DNA of 64,000 bases from Rhizobium sp. Q54. GTDB lineage: Bacteria; Pseudomonadota; Alphaproteobacteria; Rhizobiales; Xanthobacteraceae. The DNA lies in assembly GCA_945861265.1 (NCBI GenBank), contig CAMAUC010000007.1, forward strand, positions 25,182 through 89,181, read 5' to 3'. Position 1 is the stretch's first letter. Every line of letters begins with the position of its first letter. The notes under the pieces are model-generated. The model did not search any database, had not been told where the DNA came from, and saw nothing but the letters and a program-made list of their open reading frames with translations. Shown in pieces: positions 44,360 through 52,844 of the stretch. The position numbers were made by a program, and so were the translations under genes.

Positions 44360-45358
44360 TTATTGCGCGGTGACGCCGGCCTTCTGGATGATCGGCACCC
44401 ATTTGTCGATTTCCTTGGCGACGAAGATGCGCAGCGCTTCCGGCGTCTTGGCCTCCTCGTTCGGCAGTTCGACGCTGAGTTCGAGCAGCCGCGCCTTGAC
44501 CGTCGGATCGTTCAGCGCCGCGCGCGCTGCCGCATTCACCTTATCGACGATGGCTTTCGGCGTGCCCTTGGGTGCGAATAAAGCGTTCCAGCCGACTGCC
44601 TGGAATGCCGGCAGCCCCTGCTCCGCCGACGTCGGCACGCCGGGGATCGACGCGAGGCGGGCCGGTACGGCGACCACCAGACCTTTGACCGAATTGCCCT
44701 GAATGCTGGGCACGATGCCGACGGTTTGATCGCAAACATAATCGACCTGGCCGCCGATCAGCGCGTTGAGCGCGGGGCCAGAGCCGCGGAACGGTACATG
44801 TTGCGGCTTTGCATCGAGCAGCGAATCGAGAAACAGGCAGGTGAGATGCGATGTCGCGCCGATACCGCCGGTGCCGTAATTCAGCTTCGACGCATTGGCC
44901 TTCACATAGGCGATGAATTCGCGGAAATCCTTGACCGGCAGATCCTTTTTCGCCGCGACGACCATCGGCGTGCCACCGGTGTTCATGATCGGCTCGAAAT
45001 CGGTCTTTGGATCGTAAGCGAGCTTGGGATAAAGGCCGACGCTAGCGGCCTGCGTGCCGAGATTGCCCATAAGCAATTGATAGCCGTCCGGGCTGGCGCG
45101 CATCACACGGGTGACGCCAATCGTGCCGCCGGCGCCGACGACGTTCTCGATCAGCACCTGCTGGCCGAGCGTCTGGCTCATCGGCACCGCCAAGAGCCGG
45201 GAAATGATATCGGTCGGGCCGCCGGCGGCGAATGGCACGACGATGGTGATGGCACGCTCGGGATAATCGGCGGACGCCGCCACCGGAAAAGCCAGCATGG
45301 CCATGACGGCCAGCAATGCGCGCCGGCCGTTCTTGATGATCGAACCTCTCACATTCAT
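44360..45358 (-). CDS. Bug/TctC-family substrate-binding protein 2
   Basis: This 332-residue periplasmic protein has a Sec signal peptide (RRALLAVMAMLAFPVAASA) and the Bug motifs YPERAITIVVPFAAGGPTD and IENVVGAGGTIG. The start at 45358 has a GGGGAG site upstream. It lies 80 bases upstream of the other Bug gene and probably shares its transcript. The two are diverged and likely bind different carboxylic acids. Confidence 0.87.
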   Translation of the reverse strand: MNVRGSIIKNGRRALLAVMAMLAFPVAASADYPERAITIVVPFAAGGPTDIISRLLAVPMSQTLGQQVLIENVVGAGGTIGVTRVMRASPDGYQLLMGNLGTQAASVGLYPKLAYDPKTDFEPIMNTGGTPMVVAAKKDLPVKDFREFIAYVKANASKLNYGTGGIGATSHLTCLFLDSLLDAKPQHVPFRGSGPALNALIGGQVDYVCDQTVGIVPSIQGNSVKGLVVAVPARLASIPGVPTSAEQGLPAFQAVGWNALFAPKGTPKAIVDKVNAAARAALNDPTVKARLLELSVELPNEEAKTPEALRIFVAKEIDKWVPIIQKAGVTAQ

Positions 45359-45434
45359 TGTCGCTCCCCTCGGATGTATTCTTTGGTTATGATCCCCGCG
45401 GCATTGTAACGGGATTTTCCGGCGGGCCGCCACG

Positions 45435-46190
45435 ATGAACCGGCGTTACGTCCCTGCTTTTGTTGTCGCGGCCTTGGGATGGATGGCGCCGGGCGTCGCC
45501 ACGGCCGGTGAGCCTTGCGCCTTGACGGCGGCCGATTCAGCCGGTGTCGTTTCGGTGCGCGATGCGCGGACGGCGCTGCTCAACGATGGCCGCGAACTGC
45601 GCCTGGCCGGCATCGAGGTGGCCGGACAAGGCCCCGACGCCTTGCGGGCGCTGGTCGACGGACAGACCCTGCGGCTGCATCGTGCGCCCGGCGCCGACCG
45701 TTACGGACGGCTGGTCGCCTATGCCACCCTGCCTGGAGCCGTCCAAACGGTGCAGGAGACGCTGGTGGCGCAAGGACAAGCGCTGGTTTCCGCCCGAATC
45801 GGCGATAAAGCCTGCGCCGAAGCGCTTTTCGCCGCCGAACGCGGCGCGCGGGCGGCCAGACGGGGGGTGTGGGCCGACCCCAATTCCGCCCCTTTGAGTT
45901 CCGAAAATCTGCCCGGTCTGGAGGCCGCCGCCGGCCATTTCTCCCTGATCGAAGGCAGGATATTGTCAGTGCGTGAAAGCGGCGCCGTCATCTACATGAA
46001 TTTCGGGCGGCGCTGGACCCGCGACTTCACCGTCACGGTGCTGAAGCGTCAGCAGCGCCTTTTTACCGACGCCGGCGTCGACCTGAAACAGCTCGAGGGC
46101 CGACGCATCAGGGTGCGCGGCTGGATCGAGCGGCGTGGCGGCCCGATCGTCGAGGCGGCCGCGCCGGAACAGATTGAACTGATCGATTGA
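45435..46190 (+). CDS. Secreted staphylococcal-nuclease-like (SNase fold) protein
   Basis: This 251-residue protein has a signal peptide (1-24, ending ATA) and an SNase-type OB fold (about 35-150), then an extra C-terminal beta domain. By comparison with staphylococcal nuclease, Arg35 is Arg56 (ELRLAGIE) and Arg87 is Arg92 (DRYGRL), but the general base Glu43 falls on Gly64. Nuclease activity is therefore doubtful. Its stop overlaps the start of the M48 lipoprotein gene (TGATG), so the two are coupled and may work together in the envelope. Confidence 0.75.
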   Translation: MNRRYVPAFVVAALGWMAPGVATAGEPCALTAADSAGVVSVRDARTALLNDGRELRLAGIEVAGQGPDALRALVDGQTLRLHRAPGADRYGRLVAYATLPGAVQTVQETLVAQGQALVSARIGDKACAEALFAAERGARAARRGVWADPNSAPLSSENLPGLEAAAGHFSLIEGRILSVRESGAVIYMNFGRRWTRDFTVTVLKRQQRLFTDAGVDLKQLEGRRIRVRGWIERRGGPIVEAAAPEQIELID

Positions 46191-47656
46191 TGCTGGATTG
46201 GACCGTGCCCACCGCGACCAGAAGAACGCTGAGCCTTGCCTTGCTCGGCGCGCTGTTGCTTGCCGGCTGCACGGCGACGCCGACGAACCGGCAGGTGTCG
46301 CTGCCGGTGCCGGATGGAACGTCGGCGGATTCGTCGCAGCCGACGGCGCAGCGCGAACACGCGCGCATCCTGGCCTCCTATGGCGGCGTCTATGAAAACG
46401 CCCGCCTGCAGGCGACGATCGAAAAGACCGTCGAGCTTCTGGTCGCGGCGTCGGAGCGGCCCGATCTCAAATATCGCGTGACCATGCTGAATTCGCCGGC
46501 GATCAACGCCTTCGCGCTGCCGAACGGGCATTTGTATATTTCGCGCGGCCTGATCGCGCTGGCCAGCGACAAGGCCGAGCTGGCCTCCGTGCTAGCGCAT
46601 GAAATGGGCCATGTGATCGCCCGTCACGCCGACATCCGCGCCGAGCAGGCGCGGCAGACCGCCATCATCGGCACGCTGGTTAACGACGTGCTGAGCGATC
46701 CGGAGACCGGCGCGCTGGCTCTGGCCAAATCGAAACTCACTCTGGCGAGTTTTTCGCGCGCGCAGGAATTCGAGGCCGACGGCATCAGCGTCGGCATGTC
46801 GGCGCGCGCCGGTTTCGATTCGTTCGGCGCCTCGCGCTTTCTCACCGCGATGCAGCGCAATGCCGATCTGAAAACGCCGGGCGGCGGCGGCGAAGCGCGG
46901 ACCGTCGACTTTCTATCCAGCCATCCGGCAACGCCCGAGCGGGTGAAGAACGCGCTGGTCAATGCCCGCCAATTTTCCGGGCCGGGCGCCGGCGAGCGCG
47001 ACCGCGCCGACTACCTCGCCGATCTCGATGGCATTGTATATGGCGAGGACCCGAGCGAAGGCTTCGCGCGCGGCCGGCGTTTCCAGCATCCCAAGCTCGG
47101 CTTCACCTTCACGGCGCCGCCCGGCTTCGCGCTCGACAATACGGCGCAAGCGGTGCTGGGCCTCAAGGACGGCGGCGGCGAGGCCATGCGCCTCGATCTT
47201 GTCAGCGTGCCGGCCGAGCAGACGCTGACGGATTATCTCAAGGCGGGCTGGATCGAGAATGTCGATGCCGGCAGCGTCGAGGAATTCAAGATCAACGGTT
47301 TTTCGGCGGCGACCGCGACCGCCAAAGGTGAGCAATGGTCGTTCCGGCTGTTTGCGTTGCGCTTCGGCAGCGACGTCTATCGCTTCATCTTCGCCGCCAA
47401 GGCCATGGCGGCGCCGAGCGACCGCGCCTTCCGCGAGTCGGTCAGTACATTTCGCCGCATGAGCCTGAAGGAAAGCGCACAGATCCATCCGTTGCGGCTA
47501 CGGATCGTCACCGTCCGCGCCGATGATACGGTGGATAGACTGGCCAAGCGCATGGCGATCGCCGACCACCCGCTGGAGCGGTTTCTCGTGCTCAACGGGC
47601 TAACGGCGCACGACGCGCTCAAGCCGGGCGACAAGGTGAAGATCGTGGTGGAGTGA
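46190..47656 (+). CDS. M48-family zinc metalloprotease lipoprotein with LysM-like C-terminus
   Basis: This 488-residue protein starts with a lipoprotein signal (LLLAGC, lipidated Cys27). The M48 catalytic helix HEMGH lies at 137-141 and the third zinc ligand is in EFEAD (193-197). The C-terminal 55 residues (VTVRADDTVDRLAKRM to KPGDKVKIV) resemble a LysM peptidoglycan-binding fold. The architecture is like BepA/YfgC-type periplasmic proteases that control outer-membrane assembly. The ATG at 46190 overlaps the previous stop. Confidence 0.86.
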   Translation: MLDWTVPTATRRTLSLALLGALLLAGCTATPTNRQVSLPVPDGTSADSSQPTAQREHARILASYGGVYENARLQATIEKTVELLVAASERPDLKYRVTMLNSPAINAFALPNGHLYISRGLIALASDKAELASVLAHEMGHVIARHADIRAEQARQTAIIGTLVNDVLSDPETGALALAKSKLTLASFSRAQEFEADGISVGMSARAGFDSFGASRFLTAMQRNADLKTPGGGGEARTVDFLSSHPATPERVKNALVNARQFSGPGAGERDRADYLADLDGIVYGEDPSEGFARGRRFQHPKLGFTFTAPPGFALDNTAQAVLGLKDGGGEAMRLDLVSVPAEQTLTDYLKAGWIENVDAGSVEEFKINGFSAATATAKGEQWSFRLFALRFGSDVYRFIFAAKAMAAPSDRAFRESVSTFRRMSLKESAQIHPLRLRIVTVRADDTVDRLAKRMAIADHPLERFLVLNGLTAHDALKPGDKVKIVVE

Positions 47657-47671
47657 GACGCGCCGGCGCGC

Positions 47672-48634
47672 CTAGACCTCGCCCGCCTCGCCGTTCAGCG
47701 TGAATTCGCGCGGCACGTCCGGTCCCCAGAGATAAAACGAATCTTCCGGCGCATGGTCGGCCGTAGGCCAACGGTCTTCCTTCGAAATGTAATCGATGTC
47801 GCAGGAATATTCCGAGAAGCTGCCCCATGGATCCATGATGTAGTGGAAGTAGTTCGAGCCGAGAACGTGGCGGCCGAGGCCCCAGCCCTTCTGGTAACCC
47901 TTGTCGTGCATGCGCATGGCGCCGAGGCCGATATCGTTGACGCTGGTAACGTCCCAGCTGCAATGATGGAAGCCCGGCGCCGACGACTTCACCAGCGCCA
48001 GCATGTGATGGTCGCTGCCGTGAATGCCGTGCATGAAGGCGACGAGGTCCGACGCGCGGTCGGACAGGCGCAGGCCGAGCGTGCGCTCGTAGAACTGGAT
48101 CGACTTGAGCACGTCGCTGGTGAAGATCAGGACATGCGACAGGCGGCGCGGACGCACCGGCGGCGCCGCGGCGCGCACCGTGGCGGCAGCCTTGCCGGCC
48201 GGCACTGTCATCCACTGGCTGTCCGATTTCTGGTCGGGCGACACTTTCGGCGCGACCTTGATTTCCATCAGTACGCCTTCATGATTGCGGAACCAGAAGC
48301 CGTTGCTCTCGAAACCCGGCGGCGGATCGATCAACTTGACGCCTTCGCCTTCGATGCGCGCCTTCAGCCGCGCAATGTCCTCGGCATAGCAGCCGAACGA
48401 CAGGTGGTGCAGCGCCTTGGTCTTGCCTTCGACCACGGAACCCCAACTGTGGTCGTGGCCAAAGGTCTTGAGCTGGAGTGAATTGCCGTTCTTCACCATG
48501 TTCAGCCCGAAGTTCGTATAGAACTCGTCGGCGACATTCATGTCGGGAACCGACAGCACGAATTGATCGAGTGAATGCACGCCGAGCGCGCCGGATTCTG
48601 TCGTCGGCGGGACGTAGCCCTGAATTGCCGTCAT
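47672..48634 (-). CDS. Two-domain extradiol dioxygenase-like (VOC) protein
   Basis: This 320-residue protein has two vicinal-oxygen-chelate modules. The iron ligands expected for catechol 2,3-dioxygenases are present in the second half: His167 (RLSHVLIF), His224 (GFHHCSW; His223 is the adjacent alternative) and Glu275 (GSFSEYSCD). Such enzymes cleave catechol rings next to the hydroxyls. No companion ring-cleavage pathway gene is nearby, so the aromatic substrate is unknown. The gene is convergent with the M48 protease gene, with only 15 bases between them. Confidence 0.82.
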   Translation of the reverse strand: MTAIQGYVPPTTESGALGVHSLDQFVLSVPDMNVADEFYTNFGLNMVKNGNSLQLKTFGHDHSWGSVVEGKTKALHHLSFGCYAEDIARLKARIEGEGVKLIDPPPGFESNGFWFRNHEGVLMEIKVAPKVSPDQKSDSQWMTVPAGKAAATVRAAAPPVRPRRLSHVLIFTSDVLKSIQFYERTLGLRLSDRASDLVAFMHGIHGSDHHMLALVKSSAPGFHHCSWDVTSVNDIGLGAMRMHDKGYQKGWGLGRHVLGSNYFHYIMDPWGSFSEYSCDIDYISKEDRWPTADHAPEDSFYLWGPDVPREFTLNGEAGEV

Positions 48635-48806
48635 CCTGAAACTCCCTAGGCCCTTGAAGGGGGATATTTGTCGCTATCATACGCCGGCGACGGCGCGCCG
48701 CAAACCGCTTCCTGATCGACGTTTTCCGCTGCGACGGCGTGAAAATCTGCCCACCTGAACACGCGATTAACCCGCCCACGGAACGAACACGGCGGTCGCG
48801 GCATTG

Positions 48807-49214
48807 ATGGGCATGAACACGTCGGATTCGGACGGCCTCGGCCTGTCACTGCTGGTTTATATGGGCGCCATTCTGGGCGCTTTCGCCGTATTGGCGGCGC
48901 CGGTCTATATTGCGACCAAGCCGCAGGTCTATGAAAACCCGCAGCTGGCAAGCGCCAATCCGCTGTTGAACGGGCCGATCGTCGGAGTACGCCAGGCGGG
49001 CCGCATGCCGGTGGCATCCTTGCAGCGCCAGGCCATCAGCGATGCGGAATCGGCGAAATGGCTGACCGCGCGCAACCGGAAGGTGGAACCGGCGCCGCGC
49101 GCGGCACAACGCGTGGCGCAACGTCCGAGCGCGGCATCGGAGGAACCCGTCCCGACTGAGTTGCAGACAAGGCGGCGCACCCGGATCGCAATATTCCCAT
49201 TTAGTCTGTTTTAG
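48807..49214 (+). CDS. Small single-span membrane protein of unknown function
   Basis: This 135-residue protein has one hydrophobic segment (about 12-34, LSLLVYMGAILGAFAVLAAPVY region) and a basic, Arg/Pro/Ala-rich remainder ending with a hydrophobic FPFSLF. No family is recognised. ATG 48807 and ATG 48813 are both possible; neither has a strong ribosome site. It lies between the dioxygenase-like gene and the flagellar-type gene pair but is oriented against the latter. Confidence 0.5.
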   Translation: MGMNTSDSDGLGLSLLVYMGAILGAFAVLAAPVYIATKPQVYENPQLASANPLLNGPIVGVRQAGRMPVASLQRQAISDAESAKWLTARNRKVEPAPRAAQRVAQRPSAASEEPVPTELQTRRRTRIAIFPFSLF

Positions 49215-49254
49215 TCCCGCGAGGGTGGGCACAGTTCGTCGGCGTCGGCGGCTG

Positions 49255-49518
49255 CTAGTTCAATTGCCGCGAAACGCGCAGAATATAAGCGAGCACCTCG
49301 GCGACGGCCCGGTAGAGGTTCTCCGGAATTTCCTGATCAATCTCGACGTTGGAAAGCGCGACCGCGAGTCCCGCATTTTCCGAAATCGGCACGCCGCTGG
49401 CGCCACCGACTTCGACGATACGGCGCGCCAGTTCGCCGCGGCCGATTGCCGTTACTTTGGGCGCGTGTGGCGCTTGGTATTGAAGCGCCACCGCCAAGGT
49501 CTTGGGATTTTCGGTCAT
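49255..49518 (-). CDS. FlhB C-terminal-domain-like small protein
   Basis: This 87-residue protein resembles the cytoplasmic C-terminal domain of FlhB/YscU, found as a free-standing protein in many flagellated bacteria. Family features are VALQYQAPHAPKVTAIGRGELA, the VGGASGVPISENAGLAVAL stretch and IPENLYRAVAEVLAYI. The FlhB NPTH autocleavage motif is absent. It overlaps the FliK-like gene by four bases, and they are probably partners in flagellar export switching. No other flagellar gene is in the window. Confidence 0.8.
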   Translation of the reverse strand: MTENPKTLAVALQYQAPHAPKVTAIGRGELARRIVEVGGASGVPISENAGLAVALSNVEIDQEIPENLYRAVAEVLAYILRVSRQLN

Positions 49519-50855
49519 GTGGCGTGATCGACGTAAAGACCGCGGTCCGCCGAGGCCACGGCTGGCCGCCCCTGCTGACAGCTGAGATGGCCGGGATCGA
49601 GCGCTGCGTTGCGTAAACCTGCTTCAAGGAGCGGCAGCCCCGCAGAAAGTCTTTGCGCACTGACGGCTCGGTCGGCATTAAGCGTCACAACCGTTTTGCC
49701 GCCTTGCAGGGCGATACGCACATGGACCGCGCCAATAGGTTCGACATCGACCGAGAAATTGGCGCGCCAGACCGGTGCGATGACTTTGTTGTCGTTATTG
49801 CGCTGCGCGGCGTCGCGCTCGATTCGAATCTGGGCGACCGCCGTGCCCGTAGCCGTCGCCAACGGAATATCGAAGGTCATGCGGCTGGCGGCGGCTTCGC
49901 CCGGCTTAGCGTTCGGCTTGGCGCCTGGATCGGCGGTCTCGGGCAATGACGCAATAGTCAGCAACATTTCACGAGCGATTGCCGCGTCGGTTTTGTCGAG
50001 AAGATGCAGCGCAAGTTCGCCGGGTGCCGCGTTAGGTGGAATCGAGGCGCCGGTCTGCGCTTGCGGCACGGTCGGACCGTTCGGATACGGCGGCATGGGA
50101 CCTGCGGTCCGCGGCATTGCTTGCGCGGCGAGTGGACCAACGGACGGCGTCTTTCCCGCCGTCGATGTTGCCGCTTTCTCAATGCTTTCCCAATTTTTCA
50201 GCGCCTGACGCAGCGACAGCAAAACCGCCCTGACATCGAGCGGCGGAGCCGACTGCGACAGGTCGCTCGACCCTACCGGCGTGCCGACGAGCCCCGCACG
50301 CACCAGCGCCGCCTTGATGTCGTCGGCGGAAACGCCTGTGGGAGCCGTCGTATCGAGCCGAAGCGCGAACAATTGTTTTGCGGCTGCGATGACTGGCGCC
50401 GGCACCGTGATGTCTGCGCGCGCAAGGCCGGCCGCGAGATCGGCATAAAGATGCGCCACGCCGCCCTGTCGCGTGGCGGCATCGCGGACGATGGTCGCCG
50501 CAGCCTGACCGACGTTGTCGGTCTGCGGGACGATTGGCGTTGCGGGGAGCTGCGTCGAGGTCTTTGCCGTCGCCGCAAGTCTTGCGGGCATCGCGCCGTC
50601 CGGAAGCGGAGTCACGACGAGTCGCGGCTGGCTTGCGCTGCCTTCGACAGCGAGTTCGACGCGCGTACCGGGAATCAGCGGGATATCGGTTTGAATATCG
50701 AGCGTACCGGTCGGAAGCTGTAGCCGGAATGTCGTATCTTTGATCAGCGATAACACCAGGACGTCGATAATCTGCCCGGGCGCAAGCTGCGCCGACTGGG
50801 TCAGCGATGCGCCAGTTGCGGAAGTCCCAAACGGCGGCAATGTGACGGAGGGCAT
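49515..50855 (-). CDS. FliK-like flagellar hook-length control protein
   Basis: This 446-residue protein has a low-complexity Ala/Pro-rich middle and a C-terminal FliK 'Flg_hook' domain: WRANFSVDVEPIGAVHVRIALQGGKTVV-type pattern (about 350-380), then LPLLEAGLRNAAL. FliK-family proteins measure hook length and switch export through FlhB. The coupled FlhB-like gene downstream supports this. The N-terminal 80 residues form a beta-rich region. It lies outside any visible flagellar cluster. Confidence 0.75.
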   Translation of the reverse strand: MPSVTLPPFGTSATGASLTQSAQLAPGQIIDVLVLSLIKDTTFRLQLPTGTLDIQTDIPLIPGTRVELAVEGSASQPRLVVTPLPDGAMPARLAATAKTSTQLPATPIVPQTDNVGQAAATIVRDAATRQGGVAHLYADLAAGLARADITVPAPVIAAAKQLFALRLDTTAPTGVSADDIKAALVRAGLVGTPVGSSDLSQSAPPLDVRAVLLSLRQALKNWESIEKAATSTAGKTPSVGPLAAQAMPRTAGPMPPYPNGPTVPQAQTGASIPPNAAPGELALHLLDKTDAAIAREMLLTIASLPETADPGAKPNAKPGEAAASRMTFDIPLATATGTAVAQIRIERDAAQRNNDNKVIAPVWRANFSVDVEPIGAVHVRIALQGGKTVVTLNADRAVSAQRLSAGLPLLEAGLRNAALDPGHLSCQQGRPAVASADRGLYVDHAT

Positions 50856-50975
50856 TGTGTGACTGCGGCTTATGTAGAACTTTGCCAGACTACGGTCCCC
50901 GGCATTAAGAACTTATTAAGCAAAACCACGCTCAGCCATTCATTCGGCCCAACGCAAAAGCCCGATCGCCCAACA

Positions 50976-51005
50976 AAAAAGCCCGGCATCGCTGCCGGGC
51001 TTTTT
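50976..51005. terminator. Bidirectional terminator downstream of carD
   Basis: AAAAAGCCCGGC (50976-50987) pairs with GCCGGGCTTTTT (50994-51005). It lies about 50 bases past the carD stop on the minus strand and has U-tracts in both directions. Confidence 0.85.
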
Positions 51006-51057
51006 CTTAAATGAATGAAACCTGTCTTCAGTCTTCCGGCTTTTCGCCGTCGGACTT

Positions 51058-51639
51058 TCAGGCGGCTTCTTCCTCGGTCGCGTCGTCGCTGGCGGCTTCC
51101 TCGGCGGGCTTGGGACCGCGCCGCGGACCCTTGGCCAAGGCCGCTTCGATTTCCTTGACCGCTTCGGTCTCGGTCACCTTCTGCACGGCGGCGATTTCGC
51201 GCGACAACCGGTCGAGCGCCGCTTCGTACAACTGACGCTCGGAATAGGACTGTTCCGGCTGGGTGTCGGAGCGGAACAGGTCGCGCACGACCTCGGCGAT
51301 GGCGACGATGTCGCCGGAATTGATCTTGGCTTCGTATTCCTGCGCACGGCGCGACCACATGGTGCGCTTGATGCGGGCGCGGCCCTTAAGCGTCTCGAGC
51401 GCGCGCTTGACCAGCGGCGGCTCGGCCAGCTTGCGCATGCCAACCGACACGATCTTGGCGGTCGGAACCCGCAAGGTCATCTTGTCCTTGATGAAATTGA
51501 TGACGAACAGCTCCAGCTTGGCGCCGGCGATTTCCTGCTCCTCGATGGCCAGAATCTGGCCGACCCCGTGGGCGGGATAGACGATGAATTCGTTGGTCTT
51601 GAACCCTTGGCGCTGGGTCGTCTTCTTGCTGGTGGGCAT
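51058..51639 (-). CDS. carD: CarD-family transcriptional regulator
   Basis: CarD binds the RNA polymerase beta subunit and stabilises promoter complexes. Residues about 10-65 form the Tudor-like RNA polymerase interaction domain (FIVYPAHGVGQI, INFIKDKMTLRVPT). A helical DNA-contact domain follows (RRAQEYEAKINSGD, SERQLYEAALDRLSREIA), then an acidic Ala-rich tail. I prefer ATG 51639 (193 residues), preceded by AAGGAG. The frame stays open to a GTG at 51822, which would add 61 basic Lys/Arg/Ser-rich residues without a good ribosome site. Confidence 0.9.
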   Translation of the reverse strand: MPTSKKTTQRQGFKTNEFIVYPAHGVGQILAIEEQEIAGAKLELFVINFIKDKMTLRVPTAKIVSVGMRKLAEPPLVKRALETLKGRARIKRTMWSRRAQEYEAKINSGDIVAIAEVVRDLFRSDTQPEQSYSERQLYEAALDRLSREIAAVQKVTETEAVKEIEAALAKGPRRGPKPAEEAASDDATEEEAA

Positions 51640-52101
51640 TCCGGGCAAAACTCCTTCACCGGCGGCCGCTTTGCGGCTACCGGCCAATTTGGCTTCGGGC
51701 GCTCCGCCGCGGCCTGCGCCGCGCGAAGCTTGCGATGACCGCCGAACCTCGGCAGCCTTTTTGGGCTTCCGGCTGTTGCCGGCTGAACCCTTTTTCGGTT
51801 TTTGACGCGATTTACCTGCCACTGCTCAACGCGTGGAACGCACGCCCTCTATGAAGCCCTTGGGGAGCGGCCGCAAAAATAAGGCTCCCAAGTCTCTTTC
51901 AAGGCGTTGGGAGCGTATCCGTTAGCGGCGTTTTTCATCTTCATCGGATTTCAGTAATATAGCACATTTTTGGCCAAAATCAAAGCCTTATGAGGCGCCA
52001 TTTGTGCATTTCAGGCGATACAGGCCTGCAAATTCATGAAATCGTCGACTATGCTGCCTGAAATTCAGGCAATTAATTATACGGCGAATTAAATAATCTC
52101 C
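51640..52101. other. Upstream region of carD
   Basis: Apart from a possible in-frame extension of carD to 51822, this 460-base stretch is non-coding and AT-richer than its surroundings (51940-52100). It holds GGGAGC/GCTCCC-type complementary segments near 51863-51920 that could fold in the leader, and a palindrome at 52055-52071 next to a TATAAT box on the minus strand (52081-52076). I see no small gene. Confidence 0.5.
52055..52071 (-). promoter_or_regulatory. Perfect 17-base palindrome, possible carD operator
   Basis: TGCCTGAA-A-TTCAGGCA is a perfect dyad. A TATAAT hexamer on the minus strand (52081-52076) ends five bases before it, so the palindrome would cover the transcription start of a carD promoter. 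A related half-site, TTTCAGGC, occurs near 52008. No recognisable -35 box accompanies it. Confidence 0.45.
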
Positions 52102-52440
52102 TTAATCGCCCTCGCCCGGTTTCGGGGAGAAGAACTTGGCGAACTTGTCCGGCACCCCGTCCCAATCCTTGGCATCCGGCGGCGGGTCGCGCTTGACCGT
52201 GATATTCGGCCAGGTCTTGGCATATTCGGCATTGATTTCGAGCCACTTCTCAAGACCCGGGTCGGAGTCCGGCTTGATCGCGTCGGCGGGGCATTCCGGT
52301 TCGCAGACCCCGCAATCGATGCATTCGTCCGGGTGGATCACCAGCATATTTTCGCCTTCGTAGAAGCAGTCCACCGGACACACTTCGACGCAGTCCATGT
52401 ATTTGCACTTAATGCAGCTCTCATTGACGATATAGGTCAT
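52102..52440 (-). CDS. fdxA: Seven-iron ferredoxin FdxA
   Basis: This 112-residue ferredoxin has two cluster motifs: Cys9, 12, 17, 21 and 25 in [19 protein letters not shown], and Cys40, 43, 46 and 50 in [13 protein letters not shown]. This is the 3Fe-4S plus 4Fe-4S pattern of Azotobacter-type FdI. The C-terminal 50 residues ([16 protein letters not shown]) are typical of the alphaproteobacterial form. The standard order with the S4-domain and SUV3-like helicase genes upstream is seen here, 89 bases apart. Confidence 0.93.
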   Translation of the reverse strand: MTYIVNESCIKCKYMDCVEVCPVDCFYEGENMLVIHPDECIDCGVCEPECPADAIKPDSDPGLEKWLEINAEYAKTWPNITVKRDPPPDAKDWDGVPDKFAKFFSPKPGEGD

Positions 52441-52529
52441 GCAAGGCTCCGGACGGGCAGGGAACACCTGCTGCGTAACGTAACGATAAATAGGCTGCAA
52501 GCGCGGACTTTGCCATTGATCTGGGTCAG

Positions 52530-52817
52530 CTAGTCCGATTCTTGCGGCGTGCGGAAGCTGAGATCGCGCCAGATTGCCGCGGCGGCAGCCGCCCCGCCTC
52601 GCCGCTCGCAAAAGCCTGTCACCTCCAGCACCCGTACTGTCCGATCGAGTGCCAATGTCAGGACGTCACCGATACGTACGGTGTGGCCCGGCGCGGTTAC
52701 GCGCTGGCCATTGAGCCGAACATGCCCTGCTTCAACAAGGGAAGCGGCATCGGTGCGCGTGCGCACCGTTCGCGCATGCCACAACCATTTGTCGATGCGC
52801 TGGCGGCCTTCAGGCAT
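52530..52817 (-). CDS. S4-domain RNA-binding protein (Hsp15-like)
   Basis: This 95-residue protein is a single S4 RNA-binding domain ([31 protein letters not shown] split over residues 7-37) with a short C-terminal tail. Hsp15-type proteins bind stalled 50S subunits carrying nascent chains. It follows the helicase gene by 27 bases, so they are likely co-transcribed. Confidence 0.88.
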   Translation of the reverse strand: MPEGRQRIDKWLWHARTVRTRTDAASLVEAGHVRLNGQRVTAPGHTVRIGDVLTLALDRTVRVLEVTGFCERRGGAAAAAAIWRDLSFRTPQESD

Positions 52818-52844
52818 GGCGCATGAATGCCGGCATTTCAGGCG

